Source: Leishmania martiniquensis
Taxonomy: Eukaryota > Euglenozoa > Kinetoplastea > Trypanosomatida > Trypanosomatidae
Assembly: GCF_017916325.1 (NCBI RefSeq)
Contig: NC_090150.1
Coordinates: 205,436-269,435, forward strand
Length of the DNA: 64,000 bases
Direction: 5' to 3'
Part shown: positions 45,887 through 56,289 of the stretch, one piece after another
Layout of the letters: the number at the start of each line of letters is the position of its first letter
Numbering within the stretch: the stretch's first letter is position 1
The notes under the pieces: model-generated
Told to the model about the DNA's origin: nothing
What the model saw: the letters and a program-made list of their open reading frames with translations, nothing else
Database searches by the model: none
Made by a program: the position numbers and the translations under genes

Positions 45887-46003
45887 CGCTCGTCACCCAG
45901 TCTCCCCCTCCTTTGCCCTCGCGTCTTCCTGTTGCCAAAGAGGTGCTTATACACCCCTCCACCACAGGGCCACTACACCTGTGCGCCAAAGGGGCAACCT
46001 GCT

Positions 46004-49000
46004 ATGCTGTCATGCTCCTCCTCCATTGCGGCCTCCTCCGCTTCATCTTCTCCCTCCTCACCCCCCGAGATCGACGATGGCGGCAATGCCGCCGGCAACG
46101 GATCCGAAAGACTTCGGCAATCGCACTCACCAATGAGGGGGTATGTGGACGGGGCTCCGACAGACGAGAAGTCGGGGACAGAGAATGTGCTGGAGGCTAC
46201 GGCCGCCATCCGTGCTCTCGTGAAGGCTGCTCCACGCACCTGCGCTTCATCAACGCCGGAGACACCGGGAGCGCCACTGACTATCTGCGTCGGCAGCCGC
46301 AGTGACGATCAACACGTGCAGGCAGTGGCGCGGTATGCGCGACTGCAGACGCGGTCCGGCTCGCTGACCGCTCGGTCGACAGAGAAGCCAGGCGGCACGG
46401 GCAGCGACAGCGGCGACGCCGTGACGCTGCAGCGACCGCAGCTGAGCTATCTGCCCACGGCGCACACGCAGTTTTCTCAGGACGTCCCTAACTCCACCGG
46501 CGTACTATATCACCAGCGCGCGCACTGCACCATCGCACCGCCGCCGCGCCGCGCCCACTATGTCCTGTCTTACTCCGCATGCGGCGCACCCCCTCTGCCT
46601 CCCACCGCCATGACAGACTCGCAACAGCAACAGCAGCATGAACTGACCCAACGCCCAGTGCCGCCGTCGGCGCTGCGCGTCGCGCTCCCAGACGCGCGCA
46701 CTCGCCAACCTCCTTCGCTGCAGAGATCTGCAAATAGCCGGGCGTTGTCGCTGACCTCCTCGACGCTGTGTGCGCACTCCGTCGAGCGCCAAGCTTCGCT
46801 CTCCACGTCGATCTCTCAGCCTGCGACGCAGCAGACACGCTCGTCCTCGCCGTCTTTGCGCAGCCCGACCCCGCTGGACCTCACCGCACCGCCTAAGCGT
46901 CACCCGGCTCGCTGCAGCGACACAATGGAGGCCGAGGAGGCGGCAGGAGACGTCAGAAGCCGGGAAGAGGAGAAGAGTGCGGAATGGCGAGGCGGCGGCA
47001 CTGCTGCTCCGCTGAAGTCCTTCCAGCCGCAGCTGCCGCGCCGAGACAGGAGCTCTCAATCGGCGCAGCAGAGACCGCGGAGGCTCAGCTTCAGTGGGCC
47101 ATCCGCAGCTGCTTCAGAGGACAACTTCGTCGCTGAATCTGCAGCTGAAGCTGACCGACTGGACGAGGCTTGTGTCGCGCCGTCGCCTTCAGCCCCTCAT
47201 CCCGCTGTACTTGACTCCGACGACGGCGCGGCTGGCGCGCCAGCCGTGGTGCAGGCAGCAACCAACTTCGTGGGGGAGTCGAAGCCAGAGGGTGTGAGTA
47301 CGCTGGTGGTCGAGCCCACGCTGCAGCGAATGGCGTCCGTCACGGTACCGCCCGCGTCGCTGACGCTCGCAGGGGCCGTGGTAGAGGAGCCGCGGCATCT
47401 CTCACAGCCGCTTCTCCCTTGTTCAGCGCCTCTGATGGACCTTGGAAGCCCTGTGCAACTGCGCGAACGGCAGCGGCCGTCGTTAGCTGCGCCACCGAGC
47501 ATGCGTAGCAGAGGCGGCGGTAGTGGTGAGAAAGCTGATGGCGCACTGCCGTGCGTGCCGCTGGTGGTTCCAACGCACGAAAGCGTCTTCTTTCCCATGG
47601 GAACAGATGTGATCGCACCCGTGTTGTTGCACTACCTCACCGTCGCCGGCTGGTCCACGATAGCGGGCGGGCGTGACTACTTCAGCCACCGCCGCCTGCG
47701 TGGAGGCGAGGTGGCGGGCCACACGGTCCTTTGGCTGCACACGGCGAAGCCGCGCGATCGATTCGTCTTCCTTGTCACCCCTGTGCTGAATCGGGAGGAG
47801 GCGGAGCTCGAGTGCGACACAGCCACCGCGGCAGAACAGCATCAAAGGTGGAAGCCAAGCAGCATCGCTAGAGCGTCTCAAACGGCGAGCGGCGGCGGAG
47901 GCAACGGAAGCCCGAGTCCCAACGGGGCACCACATGGCCACACACGCGTGGCCACCCCGGCAGCGCGCTGGGGATGGGATAAGACCGCTAAACTGCTCCA
48001 GGAGCTGCGCACACGCGTCTTCGGCGAGTCGCCATGGTTTACCTACACCGCCAAAGCGGCATATGCGTGCAGCCGCATCACCCATGTAGACAGGGACGAC
48101 TCTCTCTCCGTCTCTGATGCCACCACGCCGAGCAGAGACAGCCTCAGCGACTCGAGCGATGGCAGTGGAGGCGATGACAATGATGGCATCACGGGCAGCG
48201 TCGGTGGCAGCAGGGTCAGCAGTCATGATGCTCTTTGGGGCTCGCCGGACACGCAGGGCTCAGCTCCATCTCTGTACCTGCCCCTTCCGCACGCACAGGC
48301 GGCAGCAACGAGCGGCGGCAGTGTGCACGAGGGCAACCCGCCGTATAGCGTGTCAGCGGCGCCCATGGCAAGGCAGTCCCCGCGCACCTCCCCTAGCAGC
48401 GTGATGAGCGTGGCCTCTTCCCCCCCAAACCTGTCACCGCTCGCGGTCGGGCTGACGTTGCTATCACCAAGTAGGAAGCGAGCGGCAACGCACAATACCT
48501 CGCAGGACATCGTCTCAGTTCGCAGCTCCAGCGCTCTTGCCCCACCGAGCGCCGGACTCGCGCCTCCTTGGGACAAGCGTCACTGCGGGATCTATCGTAG
48601 TTACGTATGGTCCCCTGTGACAGGCACAGCGATCGCGGCCACTGTGACATCGCCGGCCACCCCGCCGCACTCACCGTCGTCGCTCATTCCAGCCGTGGCC
48701 TCACCCAAGGCGGCGAACACCTCGAAGCTCCCTGTCGGCGTCGAGGTTGTTGTGGTAGCGCACGCCGATGTTACGGCGATGGACTACGCGCCGCGGCTTA
48801 CCTCCCATCGGCTTTCCATTGAAGCCAAAGCGGCGCACACGTACTTCTTTCGCTCGCTTAGAGACGCCTTGGTGTACTACCAGTGCGAAGATGCGATGGT
48901 GCTCATGGAAGAGCAGTGGGCTGCGGGTGTGACGAGTCAGATCCCACGTCCGCGCGCAGCGACCCCGCGCTACCAGCAGCAACAATCCGACCACGTGTCC

Positions 49001-51706
49001 GCGGCTAGTTGCAGCAGTGAGCGTCGCTGCGCGAAGGTGCGCGTGGCGTGCTCTCCCTCACATGGGGAGCCATTCCTGCGTGAAGACGGCGAGTCCTCGA
49101 TCACCGTCGCGTCTGCCCCACGAGAGTCGCCAAGGGAGGCGGCAGAGACGCACGCGCGTCGCGACGGAGATTTTCGTGAAGCAGAAAGGCGTCCGTGTGG
49201 CAGTGCCGCTGCAGAGAGCTCCAAATATGATATGTGTGGGGGCGAGGCAGCGCGCGGCAGCACCGGGGTCGACGTGGACCTCTGCAGATCCCCGTTCGGG
49301 TCTCATCGGCACCGTCCGTGGCCGCCGTCACCTCCCAGCCAGCCAGATTTGCTAAGTAACGTCAAGAGCATGGGAAGCATCGACGACAGCGGCTCGCTCA
49401 TGCCCTCAGCCTCTACCGCCACCTCGCCGATGGCGGCACCCAGGAGGCTCCACCACCGACCCCCTCAACACCCGCCACCTAGCTGCCCGCGCGGCTCACC
49501 GAAGAGCAGCTTTTCGATGCACCACGGTATGATAGCCACGCAGGGCCGTGCTGAGCGAAGCGTCAGCCGCAGCGGTACGCACAGCAGCGGCCGCGCGGGA
49601 CTCAGTGGCGCCATCAGCTTCAGGCCTTCGCCATCGTTGCCCCGCAGCACCGCGGGCTCGCGTTTCACAACCGCCTCAGGGTCTGTGGTTCCTTCTCTTG
49701 GCCTCACCGTGGGACCACAGTCAAGCGGCCAGTTTCCAGTGCAGCCGCGGCTGACGTCCTCGCACGGTGAGGTAGTCGTCAGCGTGTACACAGCCGACCC
49801 CGTCTTCAACACAGTGCTCCGCGAGCTGCTGGTGCCGGAGCAGGGAACACATCCGTACACGTGGAGCGTGGCGGAGCAGAAGCGGCTCCTCTCGATGGTC
49901 GAGGTGGGCATGCCCGCGTGGTCCATCTTCTATAGCTCTACCGGCCTGCCGTATCGTCGTCTGTTCCGTCTGCTCTACTCAGGCCTCACCAACCTCTGGC
50001 CACTGCTCTCGCTCGCCGTTGGGCTGTACGACTTGTACAAGCACCTACCGCAGCTGAAGAGCTTCATGGAGCACACGCTGGAGCCGATCACTCGGTGGGT
50101 GGAGCGGCGCTTCACTATTCGGGTCTCCGTCCTGGTAACCTATCTGATCTCTGTTGCTGTCAACATCTTCAGCAGCCTCAGCTCCTTTGTCGCCCAGTTT
50201 TACCTCGTACAGCTCTTCTCTCTGCCGATTGTGCAGCTCGCGCTGGCGCTGCTGAAGCTGCCCTTCGTGATCGCCTTCGACGCGGTGTGGGCTTTGGCGA
50301 CAACTGTCCTTGCCACCTTCAGCCTCACGCTGCAGGTGGTGCGTGTTGTGGTGATGGCACCGCTTGTGCTGGTCATGAATGTGGCATCCCTGCGCGAGAC
50401 TTGCGGCGCTGCCCTGCCCCTGGCCGTCGAGGGCACGTCGATGTCGGTGAAGTGGTGGCGCGCGTGGGTGGAATTCTGGGAGACAGTCGCGTCGCCCATG
50501 AAGAACGCGGCGCGGGCGTGGTGGGACTCCATGATGCACTTCAGCACCTCGGCAGCGCGGCGCGAAACATCCATCCGGCGATGGACCTCGCCCAAGCTGG
50601 AGCAGCTGGCTATAGTGGTTGGGGAGGTGCAAGACTGCCTCGCCATCAACGCGCAGCTGTGGTGGTCGTACATTTTGCTACCCGGCATCGAATGCAAAGT
50701 TCTCCTGAGCGTGACGCTTGTGTACATGTATTGGCTATTCTTGGGCATCTCTCCCGAGCTCTGGGATGAAGTCATCTACGCCTCCGGCGCGCGGCGCCTC
50801 CCGCCCCTCAGAGCAGACCCATCGGCATCGCATGCGTCGGCAGTGTCGCCGACGATCAAGCCAGCGTCGCCAGCGGCGTCCTCGCCCTTTACAGTCACAC
50901 CAGCAGCCGACGGTGGCGTAGGCGCGCAGTTCAAGGGTGGCAGTCTCGATGTGTGCGACGACAGCGGAGAAGCGCCGGGGTCGGCTTGCTCTGCAAGCTT
51001 CGGCTCAAGATTATTCCCCCTCTTCCACAGTTGGCATCGAGACGGTAAGAGCTGCTCCTCCCCCTCATCTGCTGGGATGCGGCCGCCATCAACGGCCTGC
51101 ACGGATAAATCTCGCACCTCTGCGGGTAGCAGCGGCACCTCGCCCCTCGCTGTCCACCTGCAGTCGCAGCAGGCGTTTTCGGCCCTTGTGGCAGAGCTTC
51201 TGTTACCCAACATGGTGCTGGAGCTCCTGCATCACGTCCGCGGTGCGCTTGCACTCGGTTGCTCCGGCGCTGTCGCGTTCGCGTCACGAATGACGACGTG
51301 TCATGCTAAAGTCGTCCTGAGCAACAGTTCTGGCGAAGCATTCAACAAAGTTCGCGCAGTCCTCAACACATCCTCTCAGTGCTCGTGGACAGAGGCGCTG
51401 GATGAGGTGTTCCTAAGGAACCACACTGCTGCAGAAGCAGTAGCCCTCATCACTGGTGTCTCTATGGGCAGTGGCCGTGAGAAGGGGCAGGCAAATCCGC
51501 TCATCGTGCACATGCGGCGGGACAGCAGTGACTTCTTTGCCGACTCTGCCGAGCTGCGCCGCATCTGGCAAGCAGTCGTCCTCGCCAAGTGGGGCGACAC
51601 CGTTGGACGTGAGACACCGCGTGTAGCAGTAGCAGCGAAGGTGGAGGCGTCGCAGGACGATGCAACTGCGGTGAGCAACGCGCACGTCGAGGAAACGCGA
51701 TCTTGA
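46004..51706 (+). CDS. Large multi-spanning membrane protein of unknown function
   Basis: 1900 codons from ATG 46004. The frame runs back to a GTG at 45701 through CA- and AT-rich sequence, which is rejected as coding. Residues 1-520 are Ser/Pro/Ala-rich and probably disordered. A folded-looking segment follows from about 526 (VFFPMGTDVIAPVLLHYL), then long Ser-rich linkers. Residues about 1370-1465 hold closely spaced hydrophobic helices (for example VSVLVTYLISVAVNIF, LFSLPIVQLALALL, VVVMAPLVLVMNVA). Another lies near 1565 (VLLSVTLVYMYWLFLG), and Trp-rich amphipathic helices sit between. The C-terminal ~350 residues are soluble and helical. I do not recognise the family. The extreme low-complexity content with a compact membrane core near the C-terminus is typical of lineage-specific trypanosomatid membrane proteins. 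Location in the cell cannot be read from the sequence. Confidence 0.8.
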   Translation: MLSCSSSIAASSASSSPSSPPEIDDGGNAAGNGSERLRQSHSPMRGYVDGAPTDEKSGTENVLEATAAIRALVKAAPRTCASSTPETPGAPLTICVGSRSDDQHVQAVARYARLQTRSGSLTARSTEKPGGTGSDSGDAVTLQRPQLSYLPTAHTQFSQDVPNSTGVLYHQRAHCTIAPPPRRAHYVLSYSACGAPPLPPTAMTDSQQQQQHELTQRPVPPSALRVALPDARTRQPPSLQRSANSRALSLTSSTLCAHSVERQASLSTSISQPATQQTRSSSPSLRSPTPLDLTAPPKRHPARCSDTMEAEEAAGDVRSREEEKSAEWRGGGTAAPLKSFQPQLPRRDRSSQSAQQRPRRLSFSGPSAAASEDNFVAESAAEADRLDEACVAPSPSAPHPAVLDSDDGAAGAPAVVQAATNFVGESKPEGVSTLVVEPTLQRMASVTVPPASLTLAGAVVEEPRHLSQPLLPCSAPLMDLGSPVQLRERQRPSLAAPPSMRSRGGGSGEKADGALPCVPLVVPTHESVFFPMGTDVIAPVLLHYLTVAGWSTIAGGRDYFSHRRLRGGEVAGHTVLWLHTAKPRDRFVFLVTPVLNREEAELECDTATAAEQHQRWKPSSIARASQTASGGGGNGSPSPNGAPHGHTRVATPAARWGWDKTAKLLQELRTRVFGESPWFTYTAKAAYACSRITHVDRDDSLSVSDATTPSRDSLSDSSDGSGGDDNDGITGSVGGSRVSSHDALWGSPDTQGSAPSLYLPLPHAQAAATSGGSVHEGNPPYSVSAAPMARQSPRTSPSSVMSVASSPPNLSPLAVGLTLLSPSRKRAATHNTSQDIVSVRSSSALAPPSAGLAPPWDKRHCGIYRSYVWSPVTGTAIAATVTSPATPPHSPSSLIPAVASPKAANTSKLPVGVEVVVVAHADVTAMDYAPRLTSHRLSIEAKAAHTYFFRSLRDALVYYQCEDAMVLMEEQWAAGVTSQIPRPRAATPRYQQQQSDHVSAASCSSERRCAKVRVACSPSHGEPFLREDGESSITVASAPRESPREAAETHARRDGDFREAERRPCGSAAAESSKYDMCGGEAARGSTGVDVDLCRSPFGSHRHRPWPPSPPSQPDLLSNVKSMGSIDDSGSLMPSASTATSPMAAPRRLHHRPPQHPPPSCPRGSPKSSFSMHHGMIATQGRAERSVSRSGTHSSGRAGLSGAISFRPSPSLPRSTAGSRFTTASGSVVPSLGLTVGPQSSGQFPVQPRLTSSHGEVVVSVYTADPVFNTVLRELLVPEQGTHPYTWSVAEQKRLLSMVEVGMPAWSIFYSSTGLPYRRLFRLLYSGLTNLWPLLSLAVGLYDLYKHLPQLKSFMEHTLEPITRWVERRFTIRVSVLVTYLISVAVNIFSSLSSFVAQFYLVQLFSLPIVQLALALLKLPFVIAFDAVWALATTVLATFSLTLQVVRVVVMAPLVLVMNVASLRETCGAALPLAVEGTSMSVKWWRAWVEFWETVASPMKNAARAWWDSMMHFSTSAARRETSIRRWTSPKLEQLAIVVGEVQDCLAINAQLWWSYILLPGIECKVLLSVTLVYMYWLFLGISPELWDEVIYASGARRLPPLRADPSASHASAVSPTIKPASPAASSPFTVTPAADGGVGAQFKGGSLDVCDDSGEAPGSACSASFGSRLFPLFHSWHRDGKSCSSPSSAGMRPPSTACTDKSRTSAGSSGTSPLAVHLQSQQAFSALVAELLLPNMVLELLHHVRGALALGCSGAVAFASRMTTCHAKVVLSNSSGEAFNKVRAVLNTSSQCSWTEALDEVFLRNHTAAEAVALITGVSMGSGREKGQANPLIVHMRRDSSDFFADSAELRRIWQAVVLAKWGDTVGRETPRVAVAAKVEASQDDATAVSNAHVEETRS

Positions 51707-51782
51707 CGCAATTGGGGGAGGGGGGAGGGGCACGCGTTCTACTCTGGAGCAGATGCCTCTGCGCCGCTCGTGTGGGCCCCCG

Positions 51783-51798
51783 TATATATATATATATA
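51783..51798 (+). repeat. (TA)8 dinucleotide tract
   Basis: Sixteen alternating bases in the presumed 3' UTR of the membrane protein gene, 77 nt after its stop codon. Confidence 0.95.
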
Positions 51799-52830
51799 CC
51801 ACGGAAGGCGGCGAAATCGCAGCAGCCTATCCCTTAGGAGCTTCTGCAGCCCAACATGCCTCTCTGCACGTCTGCTAGTGGGCAAGAATGTGGTGTGACT
51901 GACGAGGTGGAATGAGAAGGGGGCGCCATGTAGAGGATCCCCTATGCTGGGCACCATATCCGCGTCGCCTCGCTCTGGTGGAAGATGGAGCGACAGTTGA
52001 AGTGGTCTGCGACGGCACTTCTGTACCTATCTGCATATATAACGAGAAGCGCCCACCAGCCCCGCTCGGGGGGAGGGGGGCTGTTCGCTGCCTTCCACCC
52101 ACCCGACTCCAACCCGTCGACTCGATGAACACCCGACTCTGTGGGCGTCAGTTTCTGCGCTACTCCACGAATCGTCGCTGCGAGTTTGCTGTGCTCTCTC
52201 CGCACCATGTGCGCCCTTCTTTCGCCCCAAGCCGCTCACACGCCCTCCCCCCTCTTCTACCCTCCCCTCCCACCACACACCTTCCTTCGCCTCTCATGAA
52301 ATGTGCACGTGCTGAAGCACTTGCACGCAACCGAACGAGCTTCGCCAGATAGTGAAACGCCGCCGCTTCGGCCCCCTCCATCGCACCCGCCCGCCTTCCT
52401 CGTGCCCTTCACTTGGCGCTTCTCCCCTCACTCGCCGCCGCCGCCACCGTCCTCCTTTTTACCGTCACGCACACCTTCGTCCCTCCCCAAGGGCATCTCC
52501 ACAGCCACAGCCGCCGTCCCCCCCACTCCGCACCACCATCACCACCCTCAGACCGGTAGATCTCTGCAACCCTCCCTCCCGCCATCCTCATCCTGCCCTT
52601 CCAGTCAAGGCTCCCAATCGGTTCACCTACCTCACCGCCACCACCACCCCGTGCGTCAGCGAGGAGGGTCGAGGGTTCACGTCTGTGGTGCATGCTGCAG
52701 CCGCAGTGGCGAGTGCCGTCGCTCCCTCGCTCGCTCTCTAGCGCGTGCGCGCGTCCCTGTGCACAGCCGTTTCCCCTCGACTGACACCCACGCCGCCGCC
52801 CCCCCACGGGCACTCCTCCTTCACGCCTCT

Positions 52831-52854
52831 CCCCCTTTTTTCTTCCACTTTCAG
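52831..52854 (+). promoter_or_regulatory. Predicted spliced-leader acceptor abutting the start codon
   Basis: CCCCCTTTTTTCTTCCACTTTC is followed directly by AG at 52853-52854, and the ATG begins at 52856. If this site is used, only one genomic nucleotide separates the spliced leader from the start codon. Weaker acceptors further upstream could be used instead. Confidence 0.45.
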
Positions 52855-52855
52855 G

Positions 52856-54889
52856 ATGACCACGAACGCGAGCGCGGTGGAGTACATGGCCAAGACCCGC
52901 CAGTCCGTGCTCGATGTAGGCCAACGCAATCAACTGGAGGCGATGCAAGCAGAGGTGCGCCGCAACAATGAGCAGCTCACCTCACTCCGCCGCGAGAACA
53001 AGGAGCTTCGCCTGGTGCTGCAGCAGACTATCCGCGGCCAGCGCAACATCAGCGTCGAGGACCACTACGCCAAGGAAGAGGACATGCTGCACAACAAAAT
53101 GTGCGTGCTGAAGCGCAGCCTCAACGCCGTCAAGGGCAAGAATGCGGAGCTGCTGAAGGAGATCGAGCGAACCATCGAAGAGAACCGCTTCATCCAGCAG
53201 GAGGGCAACGGCGTTCTGCAGGAGGACTCCGCCGTCGCGCAGACAATTCGCGCCCTCGAGAACCGCCTCGACAAATGCCTGGTGAAGCACAATGAGGTGC
53301 AGACGATTCGGCGCACGTACGAGACACTGCTGGAGCGACTGCAGCTGGAGCAGGCGGGCTTCAACACGCAGATTTCGTCGACGGAGCAGGCGCTGCAGTG
53401 CGCCAACAAGGAGCTCGGCGAGCTGGTGGCGGTTTGGAAAAGCGCGGCGAAGGCGCGAGACACGGCGAAGGCGGAAGTGTCCGACCTGAAGATGCAGCTG
53501 GCCGCAGAGCGGCAGAGGCAGCGGAAGGACCTCGATGAGCGCCGCGCCTTCATCGAGTCGAAGCGGCAGCAGCTGGAGAGGAAACATGAGTCGATGCTGC
53601 TGAAGCTCTCTCAGCAGGAAGATCGGCACGCGCGCACCCTGCAAAATGCGGCCGCCGCCGCCGGTGGTAGTGCCCGGCGCCGTGGGCACCGCAGCCTCGC
53701 CTCGTCAGCCTCATCCCTCAGCCCAGAGGATCTGGAGCAGGTGCAGCGGCAGAAGACCGCGTACCTCCGCCTGCGCGATGTGACAACGGGAGCGAACGTC
53801 ACCGACGTTCTCGCAAAGCTGCGCGAGCGCTCGGCTCAGCACCTTCAGCTTCAGGCCACGGCGGCCGAGCTCGAGGCCAGCATGCAGCAGCTGGAGAAGG
53901 AAAGGTTAGCCTTGCAGTCGGAGTGGGAGGAGGTGAACCACCGCGCCGGCCACGCACTCGTGTCCGCTCGTGTGATGCGGGCAGCTCGAGACCAGGACGG
54001 GGGAGCTGAAAATGAGAGCGGCCACGCGGGTGGCGCCCATTCCAATGGTAGCGATGGCAACAGCAGCAGGAACGCCTCAGCGGAAGTCAGTGGTGCTGGC
54101 ACGACCGACTACGGCCTTCTCGCGGACCGGCGTCACGAGCGTCGACTTGTTCTGGAGGAGTTCCGCCAGCACCTGCGCCAGCGGCAGGACGAGCTGGAGG
54201 AGGCGGAAGAACAGCACAACCGGCTCGCCCAGCTTCTCAGGGAGGTGGACCTCGGTGTTCAGTACCTGGCCGAGAAGTTGTCCATCTCTGGTGCGCTGCC
54301 AGTCACGGCATGCGTGGCAGCGGACGTATCCGCGGCACCGCAACAGCACCATAAGCAGCGACCCGCCATGCAGACGACCCTTACAATCGATCTGCTGCGC
54401 AACTGCGGCGCCAAGCTGCAGCTTATGCTAGAGGAGCTGCCCCCAGGGGCGTTGAGCGCCGTCGTACAGTCGATGAGCAGGGCGAAATTTCTAACTCCCT
54501 GCACGAACGTGCGCGTCCCCGAGGTACTGGAAGCGCAGCGCGCCCAGCAGCAGCACACTTCCTCTGCATCCAACGCGCACGGGCCGCTTCCGCACATTGG
54601 CAGCGCTTCTCCGTCTCACGCCCCCGTGGTATCACCGGGTGGTGGTCCCTCGTCGTCAGCGTGGCGCGCTGGTAGCGCCGATAGCGACGCACCGGCTACA
54701 GGCGCGGCTGCCTCTGGTGCAGCCGCTTCAGTGGCGGCTGCCATGTCCTCTGCGGAGGACTTCCCTGAGAACGAAATCCACGACCGGCAGGAGCTAAAGA
54801 TGATGTCGATGGCAACGGTGGAACGGGAGCAGCAGAAGGCGCGCAAACGTCAGATGCAGCAGAGACGCAACAAGGACGAGACCGCGTAA
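52856..54889 (+). CDS. CCDC151: CCDC151/ODAD3-like outer dynein arm assembly/docking coiled-coil protein
   Basis: 677 codons from ATG 52856, just after a strong polypyrimidine/AG signal. It is almost entirely coiled coil (about 20-280, 300-380 and 440-510) with a low-complexity Ser/Ala tail. Segments line up in order with what I recall of animal CCDC151: LRRENKELRLVL near residue 46, TIRALENRLDK near 130, RRTYETLLERL then ARDTAKAEVSDLK near 200. A later segment from about 300 has an L-R-D-x-T-T-G-A pattern, followed by QYLAEKLSIS. CCDC151 proteins are needed to assemble and dock outer dynein arms on axonemal doublets, so this is probably an axonemal or flagellar-assembly protein. The tail beyond the last coiled coil (about 560-677) has no animal counterpart that I know of. 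Alternative: another outer-dynein-arm docking complex coiled coil of the CCDC63/CCDC114 type. Confidence 0.75.
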   Translation: MTTNASAVEYMAKTRQSVLDVGQRNQLEAMQAEVRRNNEQLTSLRRENKELRLVLQQTIRGQRNISVEDHYAKEEDMLHNKMCVLKRSLNAVKGKNAELLKEIERTIEENRFIQQEGNGVLQEDSAVAQTIRALENRLDKCLVKHNEVQTIRRTYETLLERLQLEQAGFNTQISSTEQALQCANKELGELVAVWKSAAKARDTAKAEVSDLKMQLAAERQRQRKDLDERRAFIESKRQQLERKHESMLLKLSQQEDRHARTLQNAAAAAGGSARRRGHRSLASSASSLSPEDLEQVQRQKTAYLRLRDVTTGANVTDVLAKLRERSAQHLQLQATAAELEASMQQLEKERLALQSEWEEVNHRAGHALVSARVMRAARDQDGGAENESGHAGGAHSNGSDGNSSRNASAEVSGAGTTDYGLLADRRHERRLVLEEFRQHLRQRQDELEEAEEQHNRLAQLLREVDLGVQYLAEKLSISGALPVTACVAADVSAAPQQHHKQRPAMQTTLTIDLLRNCGAKLQLMLEELPPGALSAVVQSMSRAKFLTPCTNVRVPEVLEAQRAQQQHTSSASNAHGPLPHIGSASPSHAPVVSPGGGPSSSAWRAGSADSDAPATGAAASGAAASVAAAMSSAEDFPENEIHDRQELKMMSMATVEREQQKARKRQMQQRRNKDETA

Positions 54890-56289
54890 TAGGGGGAAGG
54901 CTGCACGCGAGGTGGCGAGCGCACTGCTTCTGCGCCTCGCGCGCGCCGTCCTTTCCGTCGCCCCCTTCCTCCCAGCTTTCTGCAGAGCGCCCTCGGCAGG
55001 GCGATGAAGGCGCACAGCCACCGCCACCACTACCGACCCACCCCCACGCCCGCAAATATTTCATGTACATCCCTCCCTCTCTCGATGCATTGCCTTCACA
55101 TGTGAGTGATTTTCTGTTGAACCGAAAAGGAAAGGGGAAACGAGAAGACGCGCTGCACAGGCACAGACACCTACACGACAGCGTGCGCATGGCACCTCAC
55201 CGTGGGCGCGCTGCCCGCGTGGCGGTCTGTGCTGACACGGTCGACTTTGGCTCTTCTCACTCGGTGTCATTTTAGAACGTGCCCGCCACCGCCGCCGTCT
55301 CTCTCGCCTCTGTCGCTGCTTCGCCCACCCCACCCCCTTGCCCATATGTATGCTAGCGCACTGATTCTTGTCCCCGCACGCACAAAGTGGACGCCCTCTT
55401 TTTTGCTTCTTGCCGGCGGCGACACCACGTGCCATGAAGCGCGTGGGCTCTCTCTCTTTGGGCCCATCTCCACACCCTTCGTCCCCTCCGCCGCTGTGCA
55501 GCAGAAGCAACTCCCACCCCCTTTCCTCTTCCCCCTTATTGTATTGTGAATGATGTCTCCTCTCGCACCCGTGCTCAGTCCCAAGCAACGGCAACCAACG
55601 CCACGAGTGTGTCTCCTCCCTGCCCATCCCGTCGTGGGTCAAAGCAGCGCAGCGTTCTGTGGTGAAAGGGCATCAAATCCGCGGGCAGCTGCTCCTCGCC
55701 TACCATGCACTGCGAGTCCGCTCGCAAGCACCTCGACTCGTATCGACCGTGTTGGCGAGCCGCTCCATGTCCTTCTCCGCCTTTCTTACTGGCGCCTCTC
55801 AGGCCCGTCCAAAGCGGCGTGCACTACTCATGCCCAAGCGCATGCGATCGAGTGCAGTGTCACTATTCCTCCTCTCCTCACCCGCCTTCTCTGCCGCTTC
55901 CTCGAGGGAGGTATCTGGGTACGTGCCAAGCACGTGCGTCTCCCATCACCTCCGCACAACCCGCACAAGGGGCTGTGCGCGAACGCTCGCCGTCCCTCTG
56001 TGTCGTACCGCTCCCCCTCGGCCGCTGACCCCCCTCCGCTGATGCGTCTCTGACGCGTTTTTCTTTGCTCATCGTGCGCACACATACCAAAACGACCACC
56101 CCCCCGAAGGCGAAGCAGCCACAAAGAAAAAGTGTTGCACGGCAGTGCGGCCGGCCGCACTGCCACCTATCCTCTCCTCCTCGCATACTTCGGCTGTATC
56201 GCTGCTACACCCTCCCCCCTTTCAGCGCTGGCGGAGAGGGAGGGGGGAGAGAGGGAAAAGCCTACGCGCACGCCTCTGCGTCTGCAGAA
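54890..56289 (+). other. Intergenic/UTR interval of 1.4 kb
   Basis: No frame looks like protein. The longest ones (167-193 codons) are His/Pro/Ser/Arg-rich shadows of pyrimidine-rich sequence. The interval holds presumed UTRs and a splice signal at the right end. Confidence 0.7.
56208..56225 (+). promoter_or_regulatory. Predicted spliced-leader acceptor for the 1682-residue protein
   Basis: CCCTCCCCCCTTTTCAG ends at AG 56224-56225, leaving a 64-nt 5' UTR before ATG 56290. Confidence 0.45.

Larger units (their letters stand above)
43085..46003 (+). other. 2.9-kb gene-free interval with several CA tracts and polypyrimidine blocks
   Basis: No open frame above about 190 codons starts with ATG and looks like protein on either strand. 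The translated frames are low-complexity His/Thr/Ser/Pro or Arg-rich shadows. The interval has CA tracts at 43339-43350, 43873-43893, 44337-44361 and 45499-45525. It has an (AT)8 tract at 45847-45862 and several strong polypyrimidine/AG pairs (for example AG at 45181-45182). It is much longer than the other intervals here and may contain an old degenerate retroposon or an unrecognised non-coding RNA, but I see no diagnostic motif. Confidence 0.6.
51707..52855 (+). other. Intergenic/UTR interval before the CCDC151-like gene
   Basis: About 1150 bp without a supportable gene. It contains (TA)8 at 51783-51798 and pyrimidine-rich blocks that strengthen toward the right end. Confidence 0.7.

Noticed and set aside
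45701..46003. 101-codon N-terminal extension of the membrane protein, with a signal-peptide-like start
   Set aside because: It begins at GTG and includes CA and AT microsatellites (His-Thr and Ile-Tyr runs) and the likely splice acceptor.
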